Both the position numbers and the translations under genes were made by a program. Below the pieces are notes generated by a model. The model ran no database searches and had not been told where the DNA came from. It saw nothing but the letters and a program-made list of their open reading frames with translations. A stretch of 64,000 bases of DNA from Ptiloglossa arizonensis (lineage: Eukaryota > Arthropoda > Insecta > Hymenoptera > Colletidae): contig NW_027478417.1 in the NCBI RefSeq assembly GCF_051014685.1, positions 1,488,001 to 1,552,000 on the forward strand, given 5' to 3'. How positions within the stretch are numbered: the stretch's first letter is position 1; every line of letters starts with the position of its first letter. Below are positions 26,728 through 38,414 of the stretch, piece by piece.

Positions 26728-29194
26728 CCCTAGGCCATTGTAGTTATTGGTTTCGAGTATCAGACTTGCGAAAATTTTGATGGTTCCTCAACCATTCCTT
26801 AATTTCAAACTCCCATATCTCGCGAACGGATTGACGAACTCCCGAAGTTCCTGTTGCTTCTGAAAGTAGAAACTCGCCCCATTACAATGGTGTGTGTACT
26901 TTTCCCCTAACCCATAGTAGTTATGGGTTTCGAGTATCAGACTTGCGAAAATTTTGATGGTTTGTCAACCACTCCTTCACTTCAAACTCCCATATCTCGC
27001 AAACGGATTGACGAACTCGAGAAATTCCTGTTTCATCTGAAAGCAGAAACTCGCGCGATTAGAACAGTATGTGTATTTTTCCCCTAGGCCTTTGTGGTTA
27101 TTTGTTTCGAGTATTAGACTTGCGAAAATTTTGATGGTTTCTCAACCATTCCTTAACTTCAAACTCCCATATCTCGCGAACTGATTGACGAACTCGAGAA
27201 ATTCCTGTTGCATCTGAAAGTAGAAACTCGCCCGATTACAATTGTGTGTGTACTTCTTCCCTAGGCCATTCCAGTTATTGGTTTCGAGTATCAGACCAGC
27301 GAAATTTTTGATGGCTTCTCAACCATTCCTTAACTTCAAACTCCCATATCTCGCGAACGGATTGACGAACACGAGAAATTCTTGTTGCATCTGTAAGTAG
27401 AAACTCGCCCGATTACAACGGTATGTGTATTTTTCCCCTAGGCCTCTGTAGTTATTGGTTTCGGGAATCAGAATTGCGAAAATTTTGATGGTTGCTCAAC
27501 CATTCCTTAACTTCAAACTCCCATATCTCGCGAACGAATTGACGAACTCGCGAAATTCTTGTTGCATCTGAAAGCAGAAACTCGCCCGATTTCAGCGGTG
27601 TGTGTATTTTTGCCCTAGGCCATAGTAGTTATTGGTTTCGAGTATCAGACATGCGAAAATTTTGATGGTTTCTCAACCATTCCTTAACTTCAAACTCCCA
27701 TATCTCGCGAACGAATTGACGAACTCGAGAAATTCTTGTTGTATCTGAAAGCAGAAATTCGCCGGATTACAGCGGTATGTGTATTTTTGCCCTATGCCAT
27801 AGTAGTTATTGGTTTCGAGTATCAGACTTGCGAAAATTTTGATGGTTTCTCAACCATTCCTTAATTTCAAACTCCCACATCACGCGAACGGATTGACGAA
27901 CTCGAGAAATTCCTGTTGCATCTAAAAGCAGAAACTCGCGCGATTACGATGGTGTGTGTACTTTTCCCCTAGGCCATTGTAGTTATTGGTTTCGAATATC
28001 AGACATGCGAAAATTTTGATGGTTTCTTAACCATTCCTTAACTTCAAACTCCCATATTATGCGAACGGATTGACGAACTCGAGAAATTCCTACTGCATCT
28101 GAAAGCAGAAACTCGCCCGATTACATCGGTGTGTGTATTTTTGCCCTAGGCCATAGTAGTTATTGGTTTCGAGTATCAGACTTGCGAAAATTTTGATGGT
28201 TTCTCAACCATTCCTTAACTTCAAACTCCCATATCTCGCGAACGGATTGACGAACACGAGAAATTCCTACTGCATCTGACAGCAGAAACTCGCCCGATTT
28301 CAACGGTATGTGTACTTTTCCTCTAGGCCATTTCAGGTATTGGTTTCGAGTAACAGACCAGCGAAAATTTTGATGGTTTCTGAACCATTCCCTAACTTCA
28401 AACTCCCATATCTCGCGAACGGATTGATGAACTCGAGAAATTCCTGTTTCATCAGAAAGTAGAAATTCGCCCGATTACAACAGTATGTGTATTTTTCCCC
28501 TAGGCCATTGTAGTTATTGGTTTCGAGTAACAGACTTGCGAAAATTTTGATGGTTTCTCAACCATTCCTTAATTTCAAACTCCCATATCTCGCGAACGGA
28601 TTGACGAACTCGCGAAGTTCCTGTTGCTTCTGAAAGTAGAAACTCGCCCCATTACAATGGTGTGTGTACTTTTCCCCTAGGCCATTCCAGTTATTCGTTT
28701 CCAGTATCAGACTTGCGAATTTTTTTATGGTTTCTCAACCATTCCTTAACTTCAAACTCCGATATCTCGCGAACGGATGGACGAACTCGAGAAATTCCTG
28801 TTTCATCTGAAAGTAGAAATTCGCCCGATTACAACGGTATGTGTATTTTTCCCCAAGGCCATTGTAGTTATTGGTTTCGAGTATCAGACATGCGAAAATT
28901 TTGATGGTTTCTCAACCATTCCTTAACTTCAAACTCCCATATCTCGCGAACGGATTGACGAGCACGAGAAATTCCTATTGACTCTGAAAGCAGAAACTCG
29001 CCCGATTGCAAGGGTAAGTGTATTTTTCCCCTAGGCCATAGTAGTTATTGGTTTCGAGTATCAGACATGCGAAAATTTTGATGGTTTCTCAACCATTCCT
29101 TAACTTCAAACTCCCATATCTCACGAACGAATTGACGAACTCGAGAAATTCTTGTTGCATCTGAAAGCAGAAATTCGCGGGATTACAGCGGTAT
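26728..29194 (+). repeat. ~2.4-kb zone 3 copy of zone 1
   Basis: From 26728 this follows 7801 onward at offset 18927 (markers ACTCCCGAAG at 26838 and 7911, TTGTGGTTATTTG, GAACTGATTG, ATCTGTAAGTAG, CATCTAAAAGCAG at 27919). From about 27628 it also follows 12236 onward at offset 15392, and past 28930 only that alignment holds, including the shortened chimeric junction. It ends near 29194. Confidence 0.82.
28928..28960 (+). other. Chimeric-monomer junction, zone 3 copy
   Basis: Same fusion as at 13535-13566: CCAAGGCCATTGTAG-type left half followed by a right half with GACGAGCACGAG and ATTGACTCTG. Sharing the junction means it formed before the copying that placed a version in each zone. Confidence 0.7.
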
Positions 29195-32100
29195 GTGTAC
29201 TTTTCCCCTAACTCATAGTAGTTATGGGTTTCGAGTATCAGACTTGCGAAAATTTTGATGGTTGCTCAACCATTCCTTAACTTCAAACTCCCATATCTCG
29301 CGAACGAATTGACGAACTCGAGAAATTCCTATTGCATCTGAAAGCAGAAACTCGCCCGATTACAACGGTATGTGTATTTTTGCCCTAGGCCTCTGTAGTT
29401 ATTGGTTTCGAGTATCAGACATGCGAAAATTTTGATGGTTTCTCAACCGTTCCTTAAATTCAAACTCCCATATCTCGCGAACGGATTGACGAACTCAAGA
29501 AATTCCTGTTGCATCTGAAAGTAGAAACTCGCCCGATTACAAGGGTATGTGTATTTTTCCCCTAGAACTTTGTAGTTATAGGTTTCGGGAGTCAGACTTG
29601 CGAAAATTTTGATGGTTGCACAACCATTACTTTACTTCAAACTCCCATATCTCGCGAACGAATTGACGAACTCGACAAATTCTTCTTGCATCTGAAAGCA
29701 GAAACTCGCCCGATTACAGCGGTGTGTGTATTTTTGCTCTAGGCCATAGTACTTATTGGTTTCGAGTATCAGACTTGCGAAAATTTTGATGGTTTCTCAA
29801 CCATTCCTTAATTTCAAACTCCCATATCTCGCGAACGGATTGACGACCACGAGAAATTCCTATTGCATCTGAAAGCAGAAACTCGCCCGATTGCAAGGGT
29901 ACGTGTATTTTTGCCCTAGGCCATAGTATTTATTGGTTTCGAGTATCAGACATGCGAAAATTTTGATGGTTTCTTAACCATTCCTTAACTTCAAACTCCC
30001 ATATCTCGCGAACGAATTGACGAACTCGAGAAATTCTTGTTGCATCTGAAAGCAGAAATTCGCCGGATTACAGCGGTATGTGTATTTTTGCCCCAGGCCA
30101 TATTAGTTATTGGTTTCGAGTATCAGACTTGCGAAAATTTTGATGGTTTCTCAACCATTCCTTAATTTCAAACTCCCACATCTCGCGAACGGATTGACAA
30201 ACTCGAGAAATTCCTGTTGCATCTGAAAGCAGAAACTCGCGCGATTACAACAGTATTTGTATTTTTCCCCTAGACCTTTGTAGTTATTTGTTTCGAGTAT
30301 TAGACTTGCGAAAATTTTGATGGTTTCTCCACCATTCTTTAAACTCAAACTCCCATATCTCGGGAACGGATTGACGAACACGAGAAATTCCTCTTGCATC
30401 TGAAAGTAGAAACTCGCCCGATTACAATGGAGTGTGTACTTTTCCCCTAGGCCATTCCAGTTATTGGTTTCGAGTATCAGACTTGCGAAAATTTTGATGG
30501 TTTCTCAACCATTCCTTAACTTCATACTCCCATACCTCGCGAACGGATTGACGAACTCGAGAAATTCCTATTGCTTCTGAAAGCAGAAACTCGCCCCATT
30601 ACAATGGTGTGTGTACTTTTCTCCTAGGCCATTCCAGTTATTGGTTTCGAGTATCACACCAGCGAAAATTTTTATGGTTTCTCATCCATTCCTGAACGTA
30701 AAACTCCCATATCTCGCGAACGGATTGACGAACTCGAGAAACTCCTATTGCATCTGAAAGTAGAAACTCGCCCGATTACAACGGTATGTGCATGTTTCCC
30801 CTAGGCCTTTGTAGTTATTGGTTTCGGGAATCAGACTTGCGAAAATTTTGATGGTTGCTCAACCATTTCTTAACTTCAAACTCCCATATCTCGCGAACGA
30901 ATTGACGAACTCGAGAAATTCCTGTTGCATCTGAAAGCAGAAAGTCGCCCGATTACAACGGTATGTGTATTTTTGCCCTAGGCGTCTGTAGTTATTGGTT
31001 TCGAGTATCAGACGTGCGAAAATTTTGATGGTTTCTCAACCGTTCCTTGACTTCAAACTCCCATATCTCGCGAACGAATTGACGAACTCGAGAAATTCCT
31101 ATTGCATCTGAAAGCAGAAGCTCGCCCGATTACAACGGTATGTGTATTTTTGCCCTAGGCCTCTGTAGTTATTGGTTTCGAGTATCAGACATGCGAAAAT
31201 TTTGATGGTTTCTCAACCGTTCCTTAAATTCAAACTCCCATATTTCGCGAACGGATTGACGAACTCGAGAAATTCCTGTTGCATCTGAAAGTAGAAACTC
31301 GCCCGATTACAAGGGTATGTGTATTTTTCCCCTAGGACTTTGTAGTTATAGGTTTCGGGAATCAGACTTGCGAAAATTTTGATGGTTGCACAACCATTCC
31401 TTAACTTCAAACTCCCATATCTCGCGAACGAATTGACGAACTCGACAAATTCTTCTTGCATCTGAAAGCAGAAACTCGCCCGATTACAACGGTGTGTGTG
31501 TTTTTGCTCTAGGCCATAGTACTTATTGGTTTCGAGTATCAGACTTGCGAAAATTTTGATGGTTTCTCAACCATTCCTTAATTTCAAACTCCCATATCTC
31601 GCGAACGGATTGACGAACTCGAGAAATTCCTGTTGCATCTGAAAGTAGAAACTCGCCCCATTACAATGGAGTGTGTACTTTCCCCCTAGGCCATTCCAGT
31701 TATTGGTTTCGAGTATCAGACCAGCGAAATTTTTGATGGTTACTCAACCATTCCTTAACTTCAAACTCCCATATCTCGCGAACGGATTGACGAAATCGAG
31801 AAATTCCTGTTTCATCTGAAAGTAGAAACTCGCCCGATTACAACGGTATGTGTATTTCCCCTAGGCCATTGTAGTTATTGGTTTCGAATATCAGACATGC
31901 GAAAATTTTGATGGTTTCTCCACCATTCCTTAACTTCAAACTCCCATATTATGCGAACGGATTGACGAACTCGAGAAATTCCTATTGCATCTGAAAGCAG
32001 AAACTCGCCCGATTACATCGGTATATGTATTTTTGCCCTAGGCCATAGTAGTTATTGGTTTCGAGTATCAGACTTGCGAAAATTTTGATGGTTTCTCAAC

Positions 32101-32364
32101 CATTCCTTAACTTCATACTCCCATTCCTCGCGAACGGATTGACGAACTCGAGAAATTCCTATTGCATCTGAAAGCAGAAACTCGCCCCATTACAATGGTG
32201 TGTGTACTTTTCTCCTAGGCCTTTGTAGTTATTGGTCTCGGGAATCAGACTTGCGAAAATTTTGATGGTTTCTCAACCATTCCTTAACATCAAACTCCCA
32301 TATCTCGCGAACGGATTGACGAACTCGAGAAATTCCTGTTGCATATGAAAGTAGAATCTCGCCC

Positions 32365-32838
32365 GATTACAACGGTATGTGTATTTTTCCCCTAAGACTT
32401 TGTAGTTATTGGTTTCGGGAATCAGACTTGCGAAAATTTTGATGGTTTCTCAACCATTCCTTAACATCAAACTCCCATATCTCGCGAACGGATTGACGAA
32501 CTCGAGAAATTCCTGTTGCATATGAAAGTAAAATCTCGGCCGATTACAACGGTATGTGTATTTTTCCCCTCGGACTTTGTAGTTATTGGTTTCGGGAATC
32601 AGACTTGCGAAAATTTTGATGGTTGCTCAACCATTCCTTAACTTCAAACTCCCATATCTCGCGATGGAATTGACGAACTCGAGAAATTCTTGTTGCATCT
32701 GAAAGCAGAAACTCGCCCGATTACAACGGTTTGTGTACTTTTCCCCTAGGCCTCTGTAGTTATTGGTTTCGGGAATCAGACTTGCGAAAATTTTGATGGT
32801 TGCTCAACCATTCCTTAACTTCAAACTCCCATATCTCG
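32365..32838 (+). repeat. ~475-bp block, copy 1 (offset 708)
   Basis: Matches 33073-33546 four monomers downstream. Rare shared markers are CCCCTAAGACTTTGTAG (32391 and 33099), TTAACATCAAAC, CATATGAAAGTA, ATCTCGGCCGATTAC and CCCCTCGGACTTTG. Confidence 0.82.
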
Positions 32839-33072
32839 CGATGGAATTGACGAACTCGAGAAATTCTTGTTGCATCTGAAAGCAGAAACCCGCCCGATTA
32901 CAACGGTTTGTGTACTTTCCCCCTAGGCCATTCCAGTTATTGGTTTCGAGTATCAGACCAGCGAAATTTTTGATGGTTACTCAACCATTCCTTAACTTCA
33001 AACTCCCATATCTCGCGAACGGATTGACGAAATCGAGAAATTCCTGTTTCATCTGAAAGTAGAAACTCGCCC

Positions 33073-33546
33073 GATTACAACGGTATGTGTATTTTTCCCC
33101 TAAGACTTTGTAGTTATTGGTTTCGGGAATCAGACTTGCGAAAATTTTGATGGTTTCTCAACCATTCCTTAACATCAAACTCCCATATCTCGCGAACGGA
33201 TTGACGAACTCGAGAAATTCCTGTTGCATATGAAAGTAGAATCTCGGCCGATTACAACGGTATGTGTATTTTTCCCCTCGGACTTTGTAGTTATTGGTTT
33301 CGGGAATCAGACTTGCGAAAATTTTGATGGTTGCTCAACCATTCCTTAACTTCAAACTCCCATATCTCGCGATGGAATTGACGAACTCGAGAAATTCTTG
33401 TTGCATCTGAAAGCAGAAACTCGCCCGATTACAACGGTTTGTGTACTTTTCCCCTAGGCCTCTGTAGTTATTGGTTTCGGGAATCAGACTTGCGAAAATT
33501 TTGATGGTTGCTCAACCATTCCTTAACTTCAAACTCCCATATCTCG
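33073..33546 (+). repeat. ~475-bp block, copy 2 (offset 708)
   Basis: Second copy of 32365-32838. At its right edge the TCGCGATGGAATTG of copy 1 is replaced by TCGCGAATGAATTG. Confidence 0.82.
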
Positions 33547-34170
33547 CGAATGAATTGACGAACTCGCGAAATTCTTGTTGCATCTGAAAGCAGAAACTCG
33601 CCCGATTGCAACGGTATGTGTATTTTTCCCCTAGGACTTTGTAGTTATTGGTTTCGGGAATCAGACTTGCGAAAATTTTGATGGCTGCTCAACCATTCCT
33701 TAACTTCAAACTCCCATATCTCGCGATGGAATTGACGAACTCGAGGAATTCTTGTTGCATCTGAAAGCAGAAACTCGCCCGATTACAAGGGTATGTGTAT
33801 TTTTCCCCTAGGACTTTGTAGTGATAGGTTTCGGGAATCAGACTTGCGAAAATTTTGATGGTTGCACAACCATTCCTTAACTTCAAACTCCCATATCTCG
33901 CGAACGAATTGACGAACTCGAGAAATTCCTATTGCATCTGAAAGCAGAAACTCGCCCGATTACAACGGTATGTGTATTTTTGCCCTAGGCCTCTGTAGTT
34001 ATTGGTTTCGAGTATCAGACATGCGAAAATTTTGATGGTCTCTCAACCGTTCCTTAAATTCAAACCCTAATATCTCGCGAACGGATTGACGAACTCGAGA
34101 AATTCCTGTTGCATCTGAAAGTAGAAACTCGCCCGATTACAAGGGTATGTGTATTTTTCCCCTAGGACTT
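33190..34170 (+). repeat. ~1-kb block, copy 1 (offset 4244)
   Basis: Matches 37434-38414 at offset 4244 (24 x 177 minus 4), including GATGGCTGCTCAACC, TCGCGATGGAATTG, TCTCGCGAATGAATTG and the CTAATATCTCGCG variant. Part of it also matches 19790-20240 at offset 13801 (same minus-strand frame at 19888, 33689 and 37933). Confidence 0.78.
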
Positions 34171-35396
34171 TGTAGTTATAGGTTTCGGGAATCAGACTTG
34201 CGAAAATTTTGATGGTTGCACAACCATTCCTTAACTTCAAACTCCCATATCTCGCGAACGAATTGACGAACTCGAGAAATTCCTGTTGCATCTGAAAGCA
34301 GAAAGTCGCCCGATTACAGCGGTATGTGTATTTTTGCCCTCGGCCATAGTAGTTATTGGTTCCGAGTATCAGACATGCGAATATTTTGATGGTATCTCAA
34401 CCATTCCTTAACTTCAAACTCCCATATCTCGCGAACGGATTGACGAACTCCAGAAATTCCTGTTGCATCTGAAAGTAGAAACTCGCCCGATTACACTGGT
34501 GTGTGTACTTTCCCCCTAGGCCATTCCAGTTATTGGTTTCGAGTATCAGACCAGCGAAATTTTTGATGGTTACTCAACCATTCCTTAACTTCAAACTCCC
34601 ATATCTCCCGAACGGATTGACGAAATCGAGAAATTCCTGTTTCATCTGAAAGTAGAAACTCGCCCGATTACAACGGTATGTGTATTTCCCCTAGGCCATT
34701 GTAGTTATTGGTTTCGAATATCAGACATGCGAAAATTTTGATGGTTTCTCAACCATTCCTTAACTTCAAACTCCCATATTATGCGAACGGATTGACGAAC
34801 TCGAGAAATTCCTATTGCATCTGAAAGCAGAAACTCGCCCGATTACATCGGTAAATGTATTTTTGCCCTAGGCCATAGTAGTTATTGGTTTCGAGTATCA
34901 GACTTGCGAAAATTTTGATGGTTTCTCAACCATTCCTTAACTTCATACTCCCATACCTCGCGAACGGATTGACGAACTCGAGAAATTCCTATTGCATCTG
35001 AAAGCAGAAACTCGCCCCATTACAATGGTGTGTGTACTTTTCTCCTAGGCCATTCCAGTTATTGGTTTCGAGTATCACACCAGCGAAAATTTTGATGGTC
35101 TCTCAACCATTCCGTCACTTCTAACTCTTATATCTCGCGAACGCATTGACGAACTCGCGAAATTCCTGTTGCATCTGAAAGCAGAAACTCGCCCGATTAC
35201 AACGGTATGTGTATTTTCCCCTAGGCCATTGTAGTTATTGGTTTCAAATATCAGATATGCGAAAATTTTGATGGTTTCTCAACCATTCCTTAACTTCAAA
35301 CTCCCATACTATGCGAACGGATTGACGAACTCGAGAAATTCCTATTGCATCTGAAAGCAGAAACTCGCCCGATTACATCGGTATATGTATTTTTGC

Positions 35397-35402
35397 CCTA
35401 GG
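35397..35402. other. Monomer palindrome CCTAGG (representative)
   Basis: Perfect 6-bp palindrome (an AvrII site) present in most monomers and usable as a phase marker. It is lost in recognisable subsets: CCTAGA in many zone 5 copies (for example 45112, 47950), CCCAGG in zone 1 and zone 3 copies (for example near 10633), and GCTTGG at 59078 and 59253. A digest should give a 177-bp ladder with multimers where the site is mutated. Confidence 0.9.
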
Positions 35403-35438
35403 CCATAGTAGTTATTGGTTTCGAGTATCAGACTTGCG

Positions 35439-35446
35439 AAAATTTT
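35439..35446. other. Self-complementary A4T4 tract (representative)
   Basis: AAAATTTT sits one base upstream of the hairpin dyad in most monomers. A-tracts of this kind are known to favour DNA curvature and nucleosome phasing. Variants include AAATTTTT in many class B copies, AAAATATT in a subset near 50.1, 52.2, 52.9 and 57.5 kb, and AAAATTAT in a zone 5 subset. Function is inferred only. Confidence 0.8.
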
Positions 35447-35447
35447 G

Positions 35448-35463
35448 ATGGTTTCTCAACCAT
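35448..35463. other. Short dyad symmetry / hairpin-capable site (representative)
   Basis: ATGGTT (35448-35453), spacer TCTC, AACCAT (35458-35463): a perfect 6-bp stem with a 4-base loop. In the common TTGCTC variant (for example near 32625) and the TTGCAC variant (for example near 41290) the stem extends to 7 bp, ATGGTTG/CAACCAT, with a 2-base spacer. Zone 5 variants with TTTCTCTACC or ATGTTTTCTCACCCAT weaken the stem. Short dyads are reported at several eukaryotic centromeres, but any role here is inference. Confidence 0.85.
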
Positions 35464-35487
35464 TCCTTAACTTCAAACTCCCATATC

Positions 35488-35493
35488 TCGCGA
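35488..35493. other. Monomer palindrome TCGCGA (representative)
   Basis: Perfect palindrome (NruI site) in the well-conserved core CATATCTCGCGAACGGATTG. Subset replacements mark subfamilies: CATATTATGCGAACGG, CATATTAATGGAACGG, CATATTATGCCAACGG, CATATCACGCGAACGG and TCTCGGGAACGG. Confidence 0.88.
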
Positions 35494-35506
35494 ACGGATT
35501 GACGAA

Positions 35507-35512
35507 CTCGAG
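35507..35512. other. Monomer palindrome CTCGAG (representative)
   Basis: Perfect palindrome (XhoI site) 14 bases downstream of TCGCGA. Common subset replacements are ACACGAG, ACTCGCG, ACTCCAG and CCACGAG, each travelling with other linked variants and therefore useful for tracing copied blocks. Confidence 0.88.
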
Positions 35513-36459
35513 AAATTCTTGTTGCATCTGAAAGCAGAAACTCGCCCGATTACAACGGTTTGTGTACTTTTCCCCTAGGCCTCTGTAGTTATTGGTTTCG
35601 GGAATCAGACTTGCGAAAATTTTGATGGTTGCTCAACCATTTCTTAACTTCAAACTCCCATATCTCGCGAACGAATTGACGAACTCGAGAATTTCCTGTT
35701 GCATCTGAAAGTAGACACTCGCCCGATTACAACGGTATGTGCATGTTTCCCCTAGGCCTCTGTAGTTATTGGTCTCGGGAATCAGACTTGCGAAAATTTT
35801 GATGGTTGCTCAACCATTTCTTAACTTCAAACTCCCATATCTCGCGAACGGATTGACGAACACGAGAAATTCCTATTGCATCTGAAAGCAGAAACTTGCC
35901 CGATTTCAACGGTATGTGTACTTTTCCCCTAGGCCTTTGTAGTTATTGGTTTCGGGAATCAGACTTGCGAAAATTTTGATGGTTTCTCAACAATTCCTTA
36001 ACTTCAAACTCCCATATCACGCGAACGGATTGACGAACTCGAGAAATTCCTATTGCATCTGAAAGCAGAAACTCGCCCGATTACAACGGTATGTGTATTT
36101 TTGCCCTAGGCCATAGTAGTTATTGGTTTCGAGTATCAGACATGCGAAAATTTTGATGGTTTCTCAACAATTCCTTAACTTCAAACTCCCATATCAGGCG
36201 AACGGATTGACGAACTCGAGAAATTCCTATTGCATCTGAAAGCAGAAACTCGCCCCATTACAACGGTATGTGTATTTTTGCCCTAGGCCATAGTACTTAT
36301 TGGTTTCGAGTATCAGACATGCGAAAATTTTGATGGTTTCTCAACAATTCCTTAACTTCAAACTCCCATATCTCGCGAACGGATTGACGAACTCCAGAAA
36401 TTCCTGTTGCATCTGAAAGTAGAAACTCGCCCGATTACACTGGTGTGTGTACTTTTCCC

Positions 36460-37450
36460 CTAGGCCTTTGTAGTTATTGGTCTCGGGAATCAGACTTGCG
36501 AAAATTTTGATGGTTGCTCAACCATTTCTTAACTTCAAACTCCCATATCTCGCGAACGAATTGACGAACTCGAGAAATTCCTGTTGCATCTGAAAGCAGA
36601 AAGTCGCCCGATTACAACGGTATGTGTATTTTTGCCCTAGGCCATAGTAGTTATTGGTTTCGAGTATCAGACATGCGAATATTTTGATGGTTTCTCAACC
36701 ATTCCTCAACTCCAAACTCCCATATCTCGCGAACGGATTGACGAACACGAGAAATTCCTATTGCATCTGAAAGCAGAAACTTGCCCGATTTCAACGGTGT
36801 GTGTACTTTTCCCCTAGGCCTTTGTAGTTATTGGTTTCGGAAATCAGACTTGCGAAAATTTTGATGGTTTCTCAACCATTCCTTAACATCAAACTCCCAT
36901 ATCTCGCGAACGGATTGACGAACTCCAGAAATTCCTGTTGCATCTGAAAGTAGAAACTCGCCCGATTACACTGGTGTGTGTACTTTTACCCTAGGCCTTT
37001 GTAGTTATTGATTTCGGGAATCAGACTTGCGAAAATTTTGATGGTCTCTCAACCATTCCGTCACTTCTAACTCTTATATCTCGCGAACGCATTGACGAAC
37101 TCGAGAAATTCCTGTTGCATCTGAAAGCAGAAACTCGCCCGATTACAACGGTATGTGTATTTTCCCCTAGGCCATTGTAGTTATTGGTTTCAAATATCAG
37201 ATATGCGAAAATTTTGATGGTTTCTCAACCATTCCTTAACTTCAAACTCCCATACTATGCGAACGGATTGAAGAACTCGAGAAATTCCTATTGCATCTGA
37301 AAGCAGAAACTCGCCCGATTACATCGGTATATGTATTTTTGCCCTAGGCCATAGTAGTTATTGGTTTCGAGTATCAGACTTGCGAAAATTTTGATGGTTT
37401 CTCAACCATTCCTTAACTTCAAATTCCCATATCTCGCGAACGGATTGACG
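36460..37450 (+). repeat. Module shared with 16290-17400
   Basis: Ordered markers recur in both places: GGTCTCGGGAATCAG with CAACCATTTCTTAAC, ATGCGAATATTTTG with CATTCCTCAAC, GAAACTTGCCCGATTTC, CTCCAGAAATTCC with ACACTGGTGTG, ATTGATTTCGGG with CCGTCACTTC, and CATACTATGCGAACGG. Partial copies lie near 35.75-35.95 and 40.1-40.8 kb. The monomer order is similar but not identical, so internal exchanges followed the copying. Confidence 0.7.
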
Positions 37451-38414
37451 AACTCGAGAAATTCCTGTTGCATATGAAAGTAGAATCTCGCCCGATTACA
37501 ACGGTATGTGTATTTTTCCCCTAGGACTTTGTAGTTATTGGTTTCGGGAATCAGACTTGCGAAAATTTTGATGGTTGCTCAACCATTCCTTAACTTCAAA
37601 CTCCCATATCTCGCGATGGAATTGACGAACTCGAGAAATTCTTGTTGCATCTGAAAGCAGAAACTCGCCCGATTACAACGGTTTGTGTACTTTTCCCCTA
37701 GGCCTCTGTAGTTATTGGTTTCGGGAATCAAACTTGCGAAAATTTTGATGGTTGCTCAACCATTCCTTAACTTCAAACTCCCATATCTCGCGAATGAATT
37801 GACGAACTCGCGAAATTCTTGTTGCATCTGAAAGCAGAAACTCGCCCGATTACAACGGTATGTGTATTTTTCCCCCAGGACTTTGTAGTTATTGGTTTCG
37901 GGAATCAGACTTGCGAAAATTTTGATGGCTGCTCAACCATTCCTTAACTTCAAACTCCCATATCTCGCGATGGAATTGACGAACTCGAGAAATTCTTGTT
38001 GCATCTGAAAGCAGAAACTCGCCCGATTACAAGGGTATGTGTATTTTTCCCCTAGGACTTTGTAGTTATAGGTTTCGGGAATCAGACTTGCGAAAATTTT
38101 GATGGTTGCACAACCATTCCTTAACTTCAAACTCCCATATCTCGCGAACGAATTGACGAACTCGAGAAATTCCTATTGCATCTGAAAGCAGAAACTCGCC
38201 CGATTACAACGGTATGTGTATTTTTGCCCTAGGCCTCTGTAGTTATTGGTTTCGAGTATCAGACATGCGAAAATTTTGATGGTTTCTCAACCGTTCCTTA
38301 AATTCAAACTCTAATATCTCGCGAACGGATTGACGAACTCGAGAAATTCCTGTTGCATCTGAAAGTAGAAACTCGCCCGATTACAAGGGTATGTGTATTT
38401 TTCCCCTAGGACTT
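37434..38414 (+). repeat. ~1-kb block, copy 2 (offset 4244)
   Basis: Second copy of 33190-34170; diverges after about 38414, where GTTATAGGTTTCGGG of copy 1 is GTTATTGGTTTCGAG. Confidence 0.78.

Larger units (their letters stand above)
21945..29194 (+). repeat. Zone 3: zone 1-like block repeated downstream
   Basis: About 41 monomers that return to zone 1 variants: CATATTAATGGAACGG near 22036, CATATTATGCGAACGG near 28050, and GCGCGATTACGATGG near 27935. Extended stretches align with zone 1 at offsets of 19812, 19989, 18927 and 15392 bases, so this is a copied segment with internal monomer gains and losses. It also has a private run of monomers with CCCCTAACCCATAGTAG and TTTGTCAACCACTCC around 22.8-23.4 kb. 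Confidence 0.78.
35397..35573 (+). repeat. Reference monomer (177 bp) close to consensus
   Basis: Chosen as a type example because it departs little from the majority sequence. In order it carries CCTAGG (35397-35402), the class block GCCATAGTAG, the segment TTTCGAGTATCAGACTTGCG, AAAATTTT (35439-35446), a hairpin dyad (35448-35463), CTTCAAACTCCCATAT, TCGCGA (35488-35493), CGGATTGACGAA, CTCGAG (35507-35512), CATCTGAAAGCAGAAACTCG, and a tail TTACAACGG leading through a pyrimidine run into the next CCTAGG at 35574. The length is near a typical nucleosome repeat length, as in many centromeric satellites (family-level knowledge, not shown here). The start at CCTAGG is a convenience; a tandem repeat has no natural first base. 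Confidence 0.95.

Noticed and set aside
35422..35440. Possible CENP-B box around TTTCGAGTATCAGACTTGCG
   Set aside because: Only the TTCG part fits. The required A after four bases and the CGGG core are absent in the consensus and in the GGGAATCAG variant.
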